Shown piece after piece: positions 8,630 through 17,453 of a DNA stretch of 64,000 nucleotides. This DNA is from Undibacterium sp. YM2. GTDB lineage: Bacteria; Pseudomonadota; Gammaproteobacteria; Burkholderiales; Burkholderiaceae_D. The DNA is taken from positions 6,014,001 to 6,078,000 of the forward strand of contig NZ_AP018441.1 in assembly GCF_009937975.1 (NCBI RefSeq), written 5' to 3'. The notes under the pieces are model-generated. The model did no database searches and had not been told where the DNA came from. It was given only the letters and a program-made list of their open reading frames with translations. The translations under genes and the position numbers were made by a program. The number at the start of each line of letters is the position of its first letter. The stretch's first letter is position 1.

Positions 8630-9049
8630 TCAGGGATAGACATCATGTACAAAACTCAGGCCCAATCCGGCACAGCGCAGCATCCATTGTGGGCTTAATT
8701 CCAGCGCATAGTTACGCTTGCCAAAAGAACTGGCTTTCAAATGCAAACGCGCCCCCTGTTCTCTCAGCATCAGTAAAAATTGCGTATGCGGCGTCAGCTC
8801 ATCGAATACCTCTGCCACAGCATCTTCCAGCAAATCATCTGTGGAAAGATATTCACCACGCTCAAATGGATCAGCAACCCAATAGCTTTCCCGATAAACA
8901 CCCTCCAATAATCGGCCTTTAGGTGTCTGACGCTGCGTACCAAACATGTGGGCATGCACAGGTTTCATACCCAGGCGCTTAGTGATAAATGAAGGGTCAA
9001 TGTTGGGATGCCAGATTTGTAGAGAAAGAAAATAGGAATAATTTTGCAA
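8630..9049 (-). CDS. DUF4279-like protein
   Basis: This is a small soluble protein. Segments such as SLQIWHPNIDPSFITKRLGM, then RLLEGVYRESYWVADPF and HTQFLLMLREQGARLHLKAS match the DUF4279 pattern (two similar halves, GxW/YW core) found in bacterial genes, often near toxin-immunity loci; the function is unknown. I place the start at a TTG (9049) because an AGAGAG lies about 6 bases upstream on the minus strand and family similarity begins just after it. A longer ATG frame reaches 9136 but overlaps the upstream gene by 23 bases. The gene lies directly downstream of the small membrane-protein gene. Confidence 0.65.
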   Translation of the reverse strand: MQNYSYFLSLQIWHPNIDPSFITKRLGMKPVHAHMFGTQRQTPKGRLLEGVYRESYWVADPFERGEYLSTDDLLEDAVAEVFDELTPHTQFLLMLREQGARLHLKASSFGKRNYALELSPQWMLRCAGLGLSFVHDVYP

Positions 9050-9113
9050 TACAAGCTCTCTTCGATAATGTCTAAAACTCTCATCATTATTACAAAAAAA
9101 AACGACGAGAAAT

Positions 9114-9506
9114 TCAGAAGTGGCAGAACAGCGCAAAACTCAGGCCTGAACCTATACCCAGCAGAAAAAAGTAGCGTAGATGTGTCTTGATATCGTTCGC
9201 GGGAAGATTGCCATTGACATCGCTTATAACAGACATGGCAAACAGCATACCCAATAAAGCATAGCCCAGACACAAAATAGCTTCGACAATAACATTACCA
9301 AAGAAAAAGCCCATGCAGGCAAAAACCGCCGATGTGTAAGGTATCAGCGTCAAATGGGCTTTATGGGTAAAGCCAAACATCAACAGGCAGATGACGGCTG
9401 CATAGGCTGCGCCGGTGAGACCACCAAGCATTGCAAAAGCGATCCTGTCCCATAAGCTGGTATCAGCATCCGGCATGGCAGGTGTACGTGGTATTTTGGG
9501 TTTCAT
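9114..9506 (-). CDS. Small four-helix membrane protein of unknown function
   Basis: The 130-residue protein has a short polar start (MKPKIPRTPAMPDAD) and four hydrophobic segments at roughly residues 22-45, 53-75, 78-97 and 110-130. No family is recognised. It shares direction with the DUF4279 gene and may be cotranscribed with it. The liv-operon terminator lies just upstream of its start. Confidence 0.65.
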   Translation of the reverse strand: MKPKIPRTPAMPDADTSLWDRIAFAMLGGLTGAAYAAVICLLMFGFTHKAHLTLIPYTSAVFACMGFFFGNVIVEAILCLGYALLGMLFAMSVISDVNGNLPANDIKTHLRYFFLLGIGSGLSFALFCHF

Positions 9507-9557
9507 GCAGGCCTGGCAGAAAACAAGAATTGTGCAATATTAAGCAAATCGCAGACA

Positions 9558-9583
9558 TAAAAAAACCCCGCAAGCTGCGGGGT
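9558..9583 (-). terminator. Rho-independent terminator of the liv-type operon
   Basis: CCCCGC-AAGCT-GCGGGG (9566-9582) is a perfect 6-bp GC stem. On the minus strand it is followed by a run of seven to eight T. It sits about 32 bases downstream of the livM stop codon, so it ends the livG-livF-livK-livH-livM transcript. Confidence 0.9.
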
Positions 9584-9613
9584 TCTCCTTATAGCATATT
9601 GAGGAGCTAAAAG

Positions 9614-10594
9614 TCAGCCCGCCCTGGCCTTGCCAGTACGCTCCACGTAAGCCATCAATTCACCGACGATACCGCGCCTGAAAGCCAGTACGCAGACGAT
9701 GAAGATCAGGCCCGTAACGATGGTGACGGAGTCACCTATGGTGCGGAACCATTCTATTGTCGTGATGTTTGCCAGCAGGTTGCCGAGGTCACCCAGTTTG
9801 TTTTCCAGCGCGATGATGATGATGGCACCCACTATCGGGCCCACCAGCGTGCCCAGACCGCCCACCAGGGTCATCAATACCACCAGGCCAGACATGGACC
9901 AGTGTACGTCTGTGAGCGTCTCAAAACCCAGTACCAGGGTTTTGGTGGCACCTGCCAGACCGGCCAGTGCAGCCGACAGCACGAAGGCCATGAGCTTGTA
10001 GCGGTCCACGTCATAACCGAGTGAGATCGCGCGTGGCTCGTTTTCCTTGACGGCTTTCAAGACCTGGCCAAAAGGAGAATGTACGGTGCGCATGACCAGG
10101 GCAAAACCGGCGATGGCAATTGCCAGCACAAAGTAATACAAGGTCAGGTCAGAACCCAGGTCCACCATACCCAGCAGTTTGCCGCGAGGTACGCCTTGCA
10201 AACCATCTTCACCACCGGTGAACTTGGCTTGCAGGAAAACGAAGTAGAGCATCTGCGCCAGCGCCAGCGTGATCATGGTGAAGTAGATACCCTGGCGGCG
10301 TATCGCCAGTGCGCCCATCACCAGACCTATCAGGGCTGCGGCCCCTACCCCCAGCAAGATACCCAGCTCAGTCGGCAAACCGGCATCGCGCAAGGCCCAG
10401 CCAGCGATATAACCGGCAGCGCCAAAAAAAGCTGCATGGCCAAAGGACAGCAAGCCGGTAAAGCCGATAAGCAAATTAAAGGCACAGGCAAACAGGGCGA
10501 AGCACAAAAGCTTCATCAGGAACACCGGATAGACAATAAACGGTGCCGCCAGTAACAGGGCAAAAGCAATGCCGTAACTGATTTTCTTATTCAT
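9614..10594 (-). CDS. livM: Branched-chain amino-acid-type ABC transporter permease LivM
   Basis: This 326-residue inner-membrane permease of the HAAT family has many hydrophobic segments, the LivM pattern NLLIGFTGLLSFGHAAFFGA near residues 40-59 and the conserved cytoplasmic loop KAVKENEPRAISLGYDVDRY near 185-205 that docks to the ATPases. It pairs with LivH, whose gene starts 11 bases upstream. The transported solute may be an amino acid, amide, urea or short acid; neighbouring catabolic genes do not settle it. It is the last gene of the block and is followed by a clear terminator. Confidence 0.93.
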   Translation of the reverse strand: MNKKISYGIAFALLLAAPFIVYPVFLMKLLCFALFACAFNLLIGFTGLLSFGHAAFFGAAGYIAGWALRDAGLPTELGILLGVGAAALIGLVMGALAIRRQGIYFTMITLALAQMLYFVFLQAKFTGGEDGLQGVPRGKLLGMVDLGSDLTLYYFVLAIAIAGFALVMRTVHSPFGQVLKAVKENEPRAISLGYDVDRYKLMAFVLSAALAGLAGATKTLVLGFETLTDVHWSMSGLVVLMTLVGGLGTLVGPIVGAIIIIALENKLGDLGNLLANITTIEWFRTIGDSVTIVTGLIFIVCVLAFRRGIVGELMAYVERTGKARAG

Positions 10595-10605
10595 GGTGGC
10601 TCCGT

Positions 10606-11490
10606 TTATTTTTCTTTACCGAACAAACCGGCAGGGCGGATCATCAGTACAATCGCCATGACGATGAACACAACAGTCGCCGACAGCTCAGGATAAAACA
10701 CCCGTGTCAGACCTTCGATAATACCGAGGCCCAGACCTGTCAAAATCGAACCCAGGATAGAACCCATGCCACCGATCACCACCACCGCAAACACCGTGAT
10801 AATCAGGTTGGAACCCATCAGCGGCGACACCTGTATGACAGGTGCAGCAAGCACACCGGCAAAGGCAGCGAGAGCCACACCAAAACCATAAGTCAGCGTC
10901 ACCATCAGCGGTACATTGACACCAAAGGCTTCGACCAGTTTGGGGTTTTCAGTACCGGCACGCAGGTAGGCACCAAGCTTGGTTTTTTCGATGACAAACC
11001 AGGTGGCAAAGCAAACCACCAGCGAGGCAACCACCACCCAGGCACGGTAATTCGGCAAGATCATGAAGCCCAGATTGGTCGCCCCTGTCAGTGCTTCCGG
11101 CACCTGATATGGCTGGCCGGATACGCCATAGATGGAACGGAAAACCCCTTCCAGCATCAGCGTAATACCAAAGGTCAGCAACAAACCATACAGGTGATCA
11201 AGCTTGTACAGCCAGCGCAGCATGGTCTTTTCTATGACGATGCCAAACAGCCCCACCAGCAAAGGTGCAGCAAGCAGCATGACCCAGTAATTGATCCCAA
11301 AATAATTCATGCCCATCCACGCAAGGAAGGCACCCATCATATACAGGGCACCATGGGCAAAGTTAATCACATTCAGCAAGCCAAAAATCACAGCCAGCCC
11401 GAGAGACAGCATCGCATAAAACGAGCCGTTGACCAAGCCCAGCAAAAGCTGGCTCAGCATCGCTTGCAGCGGAATACCAAATATTTCCAT
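10606..11490 (-). CDS. livH: Branched-chain amino-acid-type ABC transporter permease LivH
   Basis: The 294-residue permease has the LivH hallmark GLVNGSFYAMLSLGLAVIFG, then NFAHGALYMMGAF in the first 50 residues, and an EAFGVN docking loop near residue 187. It forms the channel with LivM. It follows the solute-binding-protein gene after a 307-base repeat-filled gap, an unusually long break inside a liv cluster, which may lower permease expression relative to the binding protein. Confidence 0.93.
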   Translation of the reverse strand: MEIFGIPLQAMLSQLLLGLVNGSFYAMLSLGLAVIFGLLNVINFAHGALYMMGAFLAWMGMNYFGINYWVMLLAAPLLVGLFGIVIEKTMLRWLYKLDHLYGLLLTFGITLMLEGVFRSIYGVSGQPYQVPEALTGATNLGFMILPNYRAWVVVASLVVCFATWFVIEKTKLGAYLRAGTENPKLVEAFGVNVPLMVTLTYGFGVALAAFAGVLAAPVIQVSPLMGSNLIITVFAVVVIGGMGSILGSILTGLGLGIIEGLTRVFYPELSATVVFIVMAIVLMIRPAGLFGKEK

Positions 11491-11522
11491 GGCACGCTAA
11501 ATAAAAAATGGATGGAAAGGTG

Positions 11523-11558
11523 AAGACCTCTCAACACAGAGGCACGGAAACACAGAGA
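11523..11558. repeat. Dispersed intergenic repeat (copy 1)
   Basis: AAGACCTCTCAACACAGAGG followed by CACGGAAACACAGAGA is closely similar, in inverted orientation, to 61201-61240 (ATCTCTGTTTTTCCTCAGTG, then ACTCTGTGGTGAGAGGTCTT). Both copies lie between genes. A weak partial match is near 19862-19886. Confidence 0.6.
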
Positions 11559-11650
11559 AAATCAGGAGAAAATCATTTCTTTCTGCCTAATCTCTAAGTA
11601 CTTCCTCTGCGAAAAATCTAGCGTTGAATGACTTCAATTTTGCAAACGTG

Positions 11651-11675
11651 AAGGTCGCGACAAAGTCCGCGACCT
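11651..11675 (-). terminator. Strong hairpin in the livK-livH gap (attenuator candidate)
   Basis: AAGGTCGCG and CGCGACCTT are perfect inverted arms separated by an 8-base loop. On the minus strand no uninterrupted T-run follows, so it may be an attenuator or mRNA 3'-end stabiliser between the binding-protein gene and the permease genes, not a full terminator. Confidence 0.5.
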
Positions 11676-11699
11676 TACCCGTAAAACAACGGCAATGCT

Positions 11700-11799
11700 G
11701 AAATTCAATTATCGGGATGCAGAGCAAGGCGCAAAACACAGCAATACGAAAGTATTGCGAGGCTTTGCAACACAGCTATGCGCCCGAGAATTGGATTTC
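11700..11799. repeat. 100-bp palindromic repeat overlapping the livK stop codon
   Basis: Outer arms GAAATTCAATTATCGGG (11700-11716) and CCCGAGAATTGGATTTC (11783-11799) are inverted copies with two mismatches. The inside also folds back: GCAATAC-GAAA-GTATTGC at the centre, with GCAAGGCGCAAAACACAGC-like and GGCTTTGCAACACAGC-like flanks. The right arm supplies most of the livK stop codon (11798-11800). The architecture parallels 6524-6686, but the sequence differs, so it is a second palindromic family. Confidence 0.75.
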
Positions 11800-13018
11800 A
11801 CTTCCAGAGGGAGCATTTGGATTCGGATTTGGTGGTAAATGCTTGCTCACCCGGAATAGTCTGCGCCACTTTGTAGTAATCCCAAGGCTCTTTCGACTCG
11901 GCGCTGGTTTTCACCTGCATGAGGTACATGTCATGGATCATGCTGCCGTCGCCACGGATATAACCGTTCTTGGCATACATGTCATTGACCTTGGCAGCCT
12001 TCAGTTTTTCCATGACCTTGGCCGTGTCATCCGTACCTGCTGCCTTGACGGCATTCAGGTAAGTCAGGGTCGCAGAGTAATCAGCCGCTTGCAGGCTGGA
12101 AGGCATTTTCTTCATTTTTTCGAAATAGCGACGTGACCATTTGCGCGCTTCTTCATTCTGGTTCCAGTACCAGCTATCGGTCAGGTACATGCCGTTAGTG
12201 GCATTCAGACCCAGGGAATGGATGTCATTGATAAACATCAGCAAGCCAGCCAGTTTCATGGTCTTGGTGACGCCAAATTCATTGGCTGCTTTAATCGCAT
12301 TGATGGTGTCGCCGCCAGCATTTGCCAGGCCCAGGATTTGTGCCTTGGAAGCTTGTGCCTGCAACAGGAAAGAAGAGAAATCAGATGCCGACAGTGGGTG
12401 CTTGACCGAACCTGCGACTGTGCCTCCATTGGCTTTGACGACGTTGGCAGTATCACTTTCCAGCGAAGCACCAAAGGCATAATCAGCCGTCAGGAAATAC
12501 CAGCTTTTGCCACCTTGCTTGACGACGGCAGAACCCGTGCCTTTTGCCAGGGCCACCGTGTCGTAGGCATAGTGAATTGTGCTTGGTGTGCATTCTTCAT
12601 TGGTCAGCCGGGCAGAGCCGGCACCGATGGAGATAAAGATGCGTTTCTTTTCAGCGGCCACTTTGGACATGGACAAGGCTGTACCTGAATTGGTACCGCC
12701 GATCAGCATGTCTACGCCATCACGGTCAAACCATTCACGTGCGCGGCTGGCAGCGATATCGGCCTTGTTTTGATGGTCAGCTGTGACCAGTTCAATTTTC
12801 TTGCCCAGTACTGTGCCACCAAAATCGGCAATTGCCATCTTGATGGCTTCTGCACCGCCCTGGCCATCGATATCAGAATACAGGCCGGAAATATCGGTGA
12901 TGAACCCGATCTTGACGGTGTCACCAGATACTTGCGCATTTGCATTCAGCGCAAAACCAGCGAGTGCGGCGGAAACTGCGAGACTTGCTACTTTTAATTT
13001 CGTGAATGTTGCTTTCAT
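11798..13018 (-). CDS. Periplasmic substrate-binding protein of a liv-type ABC transporter
   Basis: The 406-residue protein starts with a signal peptide (MKATFTKLKVASLAVSAALA, ending ALNANA). The mature part is a Peripla_BP_6 fold: VKIGFITDISGLYSDIDGQG near the start, DHQNKADIAASRAREWFDRD, and LIGGTNSGTALSMSKVAAEK around residue 110. The ligand-contact region reads GAGSARLTNEECTP where many Liv proteins have a T/S-rich loop, so the ligand may differ from Leu/Ile/Val. It is placed between the ATPase genes and the permease genes, an uncommon position. Its 3' end overlaps a palindromic repeat. Confidence 0.92.
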   Translation of the reverse strand: MKATFTKLKVASLAVSAALAGFALNANAQVSGDTVKIGFITDISGLYSDIDGQGGAEAIKMAIADFGGTVLGKKIELVTADHQNKADIAASRAREWFDRDGVDMLIGGTNSGTALSMSKVAAEKKRIFISIGAGSARLTNEECTPSTIHYAYDTVALAKGTGSAVVKQGGKSWYFLTADYAFGASLESDTANVVKANGGTVAGSVKHPLSASDFSSFLLQAQASKAQILGLANAGGDTINAIKAANEFGVTKTMKLAGLLMFINDIHSLGLNATNGMYLTDSWYWNQNEEARKWSRRYFEKMKKMPSSLQAADYSATLTYLNAVKAAGTDDTAKVMEKLKAAKVNDMYAKNGYIRGDGSMIHDMYLMQVKTSAESKEPWDYYKVAQTIPGEQAFTTKSESKCSLWK

Positions 13019-13094
13019 GCGTCTTCTCCAATCATATTTTTATTCAACCCTGCTTCACCAAGACAGCGAGGCAGTTACCTTACAGATATACATC

Positions 13095-13835
13095 TTACAC
13101 ACCCAACAACTCATTCAAGACCGGCATTTTTTCCTGCAATTGCGCAGACGCAAAACTCTCCACGATCTGCCCATGCTCCATGACATAAAACCTGTCCGCC
13201 AGCGGAGCAGCGAAGCGGAAATTCTGTTCCACCATGACGATGGTATAACCCTTGGATTTCAGCATCGTGATCATGCGCGCCAAAGCCTGCACGATGACCG
13301 GTGCCAGGCCTTCAGAAATTTCATCCAGCAGTAACAAACGGGCACCAGTACGCAAGATACGCGCTACCGCCAGCATCTGTTGTTCACCACCGGACAAGCG
13401 TGTGCCCTGGCTGTTTTTACGCTCAGCCAGATTAGGGAACATTTCGTAAATCTCGGCCACCGACATGCCCTTGTTATCTCTCGATACCGAAGGCGGCAAC
13501 ATCAGGTTTTCTTCTGTGGACAAGGAGGAAAATATCCCCCGCTCTTCCGGGCAATAACCCACACCCAGATGCGCCACTTTATGTGTGGGCAGATGGATAG
13601 CCTCTTGCCCATTGATCTTGATCGACCCCTTGCGTGCGCCAGTCAGGCCAACGATGGCACGCATCGTCGTCGTGCGCCCGGCACCGTTGCGACCGAGTAT
13701 GGTCACCACTTCACCCTGGTTCACTTTGAGGTTCACGTCATGCAGGATATGCGATTCGCCATACCAGGCTTGCAGGCCGGTAATTTCCAGTGCCGGGCTG
13801 GTGTTTGTACTTGTATTTTTACTCGTGGCACTCAT
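13095..13835 (-). CDS. livF: Liv-type ABC transporter ATP-binding protein LivF, Walker A Lys replaced by Arg
   Basis: This 246-residue ATPase powers the importer on the cytoplasmic side. It has the LivF features YCPEERGIFSSLSTEENL (Q-loop region), LSGGEQQMLAVARIL (signature) and RLLLLDEISEGLAP (Walker B; the usual E of LDE is present). Oddly, the Walker A motif reads GRNGAGRTT (residues 48-56), with Arg54 (CGC) in place of the invariant Lys. All other motifs are intact, so this may be a tolerated subfamily variant or an asymmetric, partly degenerate site working with LivG. Its start overlaps the livG stop by 4 bases, showing translational coupling. Confidence 0.93.
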   Translation of the reverse strand: MSATSKNTSTNTSPALEITGLQAWYGESHILHDVNLKVNQGEVVTILGRNGAGRTTTMRAIVGLTGARKGSIKINGQEAIHLPTHKVAHLGVGYCPEERGIFSSLSTEENLMLPPSVSRDNKGMSVAEIYEMFPNLAERKNSQGTRLSGGEQQMLAVARILRTGARLLLLDEISEGLAPVIVQALARMITMLKSKGYTIVMVEQNFRFAAPLADRFYVMEHGQIVESFASAQLQEKMPVLNELLGV

Positions 13836-14605
13836 GCATGCGCCCCTTCCAGCTCACCACTGGTGCTGCCCATATAGGCTTCCATGACTTTGGGATTGGT
13901 GGAAACTTCCTTGTACGTGCCTTCAGCCAGCATGGCACCGCGCTGCAAGACCGAGATCTTGTCGCAAATACCCGACACCACGCTCATATTATGTTCCACC
14001 ATGAGGATAGTGCGGCCAGCCGACACCTTCTTGATCAGATCAGTCACACGATGCACATCTTCATGGCCCATGCCTTGCGTAGGTTCATCGAGCAGCATCA
14101 TTTCCGGTTCCATGGCGAGGGTGGTGGCAATTTCCAGCGCACGCTTGCGGCCATAGGGCAAATCAACCGTCACCGTGTCGGCGAATGAAGTCAGATCGAC
14201 TTCAGCCAGCAATTCCATGGCACGCGCATTGAGCTGATTCAGCGATTGTTCGCTTTTCCAGAAATGAAAGGATGTGCCGAGTTTTCTTTGCAAGCCTATG
14301 CGCACGTTTTCCATGACCGTCAGGTGCGGGAACACTGCCGAGATCTGGAATGAACGTATGATGCCCTGGCGCGCAATCTGGGCCGGCTTGGCCGAGGTGA
14401 TGTCGCGGCCATTGAACAGGATTTGCCCCGAAGTCGGGACAAGAAATTTGGTCAGCAAATTGAAACAGGTGGTCTTGCCGGCACCGTTAGGGCCGATCAG
14501 GGCATGGATATGCCCACGCTGCACCTGCAAATTCACATCGCTTACAGCTGTGAAGCCCTTGAACTCTTTGGTCAAGCGCTTAGTCTCCAGGATGACGTCG
14601 GTCAT
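13832..14605 (-). CDS. livG: Liv-type ABC transporter ATP-binding protein LivG
   Basis: This 257-residue ATPase has a canonical Walker A (GPNGAGKTT, Lys44), the RSFQISAVFPHLTVMENV Q-loop segment, and a Walker B with MMLLDEPTQGMGHEDV. The signature motif position reads DLPYGRKRALEIATTL, as in LivG proteins. It is preceded by a strong AAGGAGAAG ribosome-binding site. It is the first gene of the transporter set; the 171-base AT-rich gap before it (14606-14776) probably holds the operon promoter. Confidence 0.95.
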   Translation of the reverse strand: MTDVILETKRLTKEFKGFTAVSDVNLQVQRGHIHALIGPNGAGKTTCFNLLTKFLVPTSGQILFNGRDITSAKPAQIARQGIIRSFQISAVFPHLTVMENVRIGLQRKLGTSFHFWKSEQSLNQLNARAMELLAEVDLTSFADTVTVDLPYGRKRALEIATTLAMEPEMMLLDEPTQGMGHEDVHRVTDLIKKVSAGRTILMVEHNMSVVSGICDKISVLQRGAMLAEGTYKEVSTNPKVMEAYMGSTSGELEGAHA

Positions 14606-14776
14606 CTCTTCTCCTTATTGTCTGGCTTATGGTATTTAATCCCACTACATCCAACGCGACAACACTTCCTTATTTTTGGAAGTTTTTATATTAGCTTTTT
14701 ATAATACCCAGCAAACCGTTTTCTAAACAATACGGTATAACTACCATAAGTAGTACCACGCAAGATTTGGAAGTTT

Positions 14777-16396
14777 TTATTTTCCCAATATACTCCTTGC
14801 CGCCTTCTCTGCAATCATCACAGTAGGTGAGTTGGTATTACCTGAGGTTATGGTCGGCATAATAGAAGCATCAGCAACGCGCAGGCCGTTTATGCCTATG
14901 ACGCGCAAGTTGCTATCGACTACCGCCAGGGCATCCTCTACACGCCCCATCTTGCAGGTACCTACCGGGTGGAAGATCGTCGTGCCTATATCCCCCGCTG
15001 CCCTCGCCAGTTCTTCTTCCGTCTGGAACTGTACACCAGGCTTCATTTCCTCTGGCTGGTATTTTTGCAATGACGGCGCGGCAATGATCTTGCGTGTCAG
15101 TTTCAGCGAGTCGGCAGCAATCTTGCGGTCTTCAGGCGTTGTCAGGTAGTTGGGCACGATTTTCGGTGCTGCAGCTGCATCATTGCTGGCAATGCGCACA
15201 TGGCCACGCGAAGTAGGGCGCAAATTGCAAACACTGGCCGTGAACGCCGGGAAATCATGCAGAGGGTCACCAAATTTCTCCAGCGACAAGGGTTGCACAT
15301 GGTATTGCAGATTGGGTGTCGCCTGGCTGGCGTCCGAGCGGGTAAATGCACCCAGTTGTGATGGTGCCATCGACATGGGACCACTTTGGAACATCGCATA
15401 TTCCAGTCCTATGCGTGCCTTGCCTATGAGGCTATTGGCCATCTTGTTGAGCGTTTTTGCACCAGTAATCCTGAAGGCAGAACGTATCTGCAAATGGTCT
15501 TGCAAATTGCCGCCGACGCCAGGCAATTCATGCACCACATCAACCCCTACCTGTTGCAAATGTGCCGCATCACCTATGCCCGACAACTGCAAAATCTGCG
15601 GTGAACCTATGGCTCCTGCGGCCAGCACGGTTTCTTTCACGGACTCGGCAAACCAGCTGCGGCCACCGCCTGTGAATTCCACACCTGTGCAACGCTTGCC
15701 TTGTTCATCATTCCTGATGACCAGTTTTTGTACCTGGCAACCTGTCATAATGGTCAGGTTCGGCCTGTTTGCTGCCGGTTTCAGGAAGGCCTTGGAAGCA
15801 TTCCAGCGTACACCGCGTTTTTGATTAACGTCGAAATATCCACAACCTTCATTATTGCCACGGTTAAAGTCATCGCTGTTAGGGATGCCAACTTCGGCTG
15901 CTGCACTGCGGAAAGCATCCAGGATTTCCCACGACAGCCTTTGTTTTTCCACCCGCCATTCACCGCCCTTGCCGTGGAATTCTGCATCACCGCCGTGGTG
16001 GTCTTCACTCTTCTTGAACAGCGGCAAGACCTGCTCCCAGCGCCAGCTATCGTCACCCGTCAGCTCTGCCCATTGCTGGTAATCCCTTTCCTGACCACGC
16101 ATATAAATCATGCCATTGATGGATGAACTGCCACCCAGCACCTTGCCACGCGGATAGATAAGGCTGCGGCCATTCAGGCCCGCTTCTGCCTCGGTACGGA
16201 ACATCCAGTCTGTGCGTGGATTATTGATGCAGTACAAATACCCAACGGGGATATGTATCCACACATAATCATCCTTGCCACCTGCTTCTATCAGCAAAAC
16301 CCTGTTATCAGGGTTCTTGCTGAAGCGGTTTGCCAGTACGCAACCTGCAGTACCGGCACCAACGACGATGTAATCAAACTGTCCTGCTGCTTCCAT
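14777..16396 (-). CDS. GMC-family FAD-dependent oxidoreductase (choline-dehydrogenase-like)
   Basis: The 539-residue flavoprotein has the N-terminal dinucleotide fold YIVVGAGTAGCVLANRFS, the GMC signature PRGKVLGGSSSINGMIYMRG (about residues 80-99), a second signature GAIGSPQILQLSGIG (about 255-269), and C-terminal active-site segments TIFHPVGTCKMG and NTNSPTVMIAEKAA. These enzymes oxidise primary or secondary alcohols with FAD. BetA is the best-known member, but no betB or betI is near, so choline is not established as the substrate. It lies 19 bases after the nitronate monooxygenase gene in the same direction and upstream of the liv genes, suggesting that the three parts serve one catabolic route. 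Confidence 0.9.
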   Translation of the reverse strand: MEAAGQFDYIVVGAGTAGCVLANRFSKNPDNRVLLIEAGGKDDYVWIHIPVGYLYCINNPRTDWMFRTEAEAGLNGRSLIYPRGKVLGGSSSINGMIYMRGQERDYQQWAELTGDDSWRWEQVLPLFKKSEDHHGGDAEFHGKGGEWRVEKQRLSWEILDAFRSAAAEVGIPNSDDFNRGNNEGCGYFDVNQKRGVRWNASKAFLKPAANRPNLTIMTGCQVQKLVIRNDEQGKRCTGVEFTGGGRSWFAESVKETVLAAGAIGSPQILQLSGIGDAAHLQQVGVDVVHELPGVGGNLQDHLQIRSAFRITGAKTLNKMANSLIGKARIGLEYAMFQSGPMSMAPSQLGAFTRSDASQATPNLQYHVQPLSLEKFGDPLHDFPAFTASVCNLRPTSRGHVRIASNDAAAAPKIVPNYLTTPEDRKIAADSLKLTRKIIAAPSLQKYQPEEMKPGVQFQTEEELARAAGDIGTTIFHPVGTCKMGRVEDALAVVDSNLRVIGINGLRVADASIMPTITSGNTNSPTVMIAEKAARSILGK

Positions 16397-16415
16397 ACCG
16401 TTTCCTTATTTTAAT

Positions 16416-17453
16416 TTAAGCCTGCATTTCCGCGACCAGCGCAGCCATCAGTTCTGCCACGCTCACATCCCTGGTCGCTGCCATACCCTGCCCGGCCCAC
16501 ATCGACATCAGTTCAGTATTGGCTGCCTTGCCCGCCGCTGCACGTATGGAACCCGTCAGTGCATTCTGTATCGGGTAGGCAGGCACCTTGTCAGCCACGG
16601 CATCCATGGTTTGCATGAAATGATTGTCGAGACCACGTGCAATACGGCCAGAAAAAGCCCGGGTCTGGCGTGTGGTGTCACTACTGCTTTCCAGCAGGCG
16701 TTGTTTGTAAGCTGGGTGTATCGCCGATTCTTTTGTCGTCAGGAAGGCCGTGCCCATCTGCACCATCTGCGCTCCCGCCTGCAGCATTTGTTTGATCTGT
16801 CTGCCATTCATGATGCCGCCAGCAGCAATAACCGGTACTTGCATGTGCGGCTTACAGGCTTCCAGCAAGGCAGACAGGCCCAGGGTCGACTCTTTTTGCG
16901 CACCAATGAAAGTCCCACGGTGACCACCCGCCTCTACCCCTTGCAGGCAAACTGCATCTGCCCCCATGGCTTGCCAGACGATGGCTTCCTGCAGATTGGT
17001 CGCAGTACCCACCACTTTTATTCCGGCATCATGCAGTCGGTGCATCTGGCTGCCATGCAGCACATCAAAGGTAAAGCTGGCAACCGCAGGACGGGCCGTG
17101 ATCAGGGCATCAAGCTGGGCCTCAAAGTCTTCACACCAGCGGGTTGGGGTCGGCAGGTTGTCCCAGCCCAGTTCTGCACAAACTGGCTGCAGCAAGAGCT
17201 TGGCCGCTTCCAGGGCGGCGAAATCGACTTGTGGACGGGTTTGTACGAACAGGTTGATCGCGAAGGGCTTGTCCGTCAGCCTTCTGATGTGCTCAGCCTG
17301 TTCTATGATGGCGAGCGGAGTCAGCAAAGGGGCTGCGAGAGAGCCAAGGCCGCCTGCATTGGACACTGCGGCCACCAGTTCCGGGGTAGTGGCGCCACCG
17401 GCCATGGGGGCCTGGATGATGGGGTGGGGGCAGAGGGTTTGCAGGCTGGACAT
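16416..17453 (-). CDS. Nitronate monooxygenase (2-nitropropane dioxygenase family)
   Basis: The 345-residue FMN-dependent TIM-barrel protein has IIQAPMAGGATTPELVAAVS at the start, AVCLQGVEAGGHRGTF around residue 165, and VIAAGGIMNGRQIKQMLQAG, then QMGTAFLTTKESAIHP near 215-245. Class-I NMOs detoxify propionate 3-nitronate and other alkyl nitronates. The His within GVEAGGHRG is the usual catalytic base. It precedes the GMC gene by 19 bases, forming a likely two-gene operon. Upstream is a long non-coding repeat region. Confidence 0.9.
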   Translation of the reverse strand: MSSLQTLCPHPIIQAPMAGGATTPELVAAVSNAGGLGSLAAPLLTPLAIIEQAEHIRRLTDKPFAINLFVQTRPQVDFAALEAAKLLLQPVCAELGWDNLPTPTRWCEDFEAQLDALITARPAVASFTFDVLHGSQMHRLHDAGIKVVGTATNLQEAIVWQAMGADAVCLQGVEAGGHRGTFIGAQKESTLGLSALLEACKPHMQVPVIAAGGIMNGRQIKQMLQAGAQMVQMGTAFLTTKESAIHPAYKQRLLESSSDTTRQTRAFSGRIARGLDNHFMQTMDAVADKVPAYPIQNALTGSIRAAAGKAANTELMSMWAGQGMAATRDVSVAELMAALVAEMQA

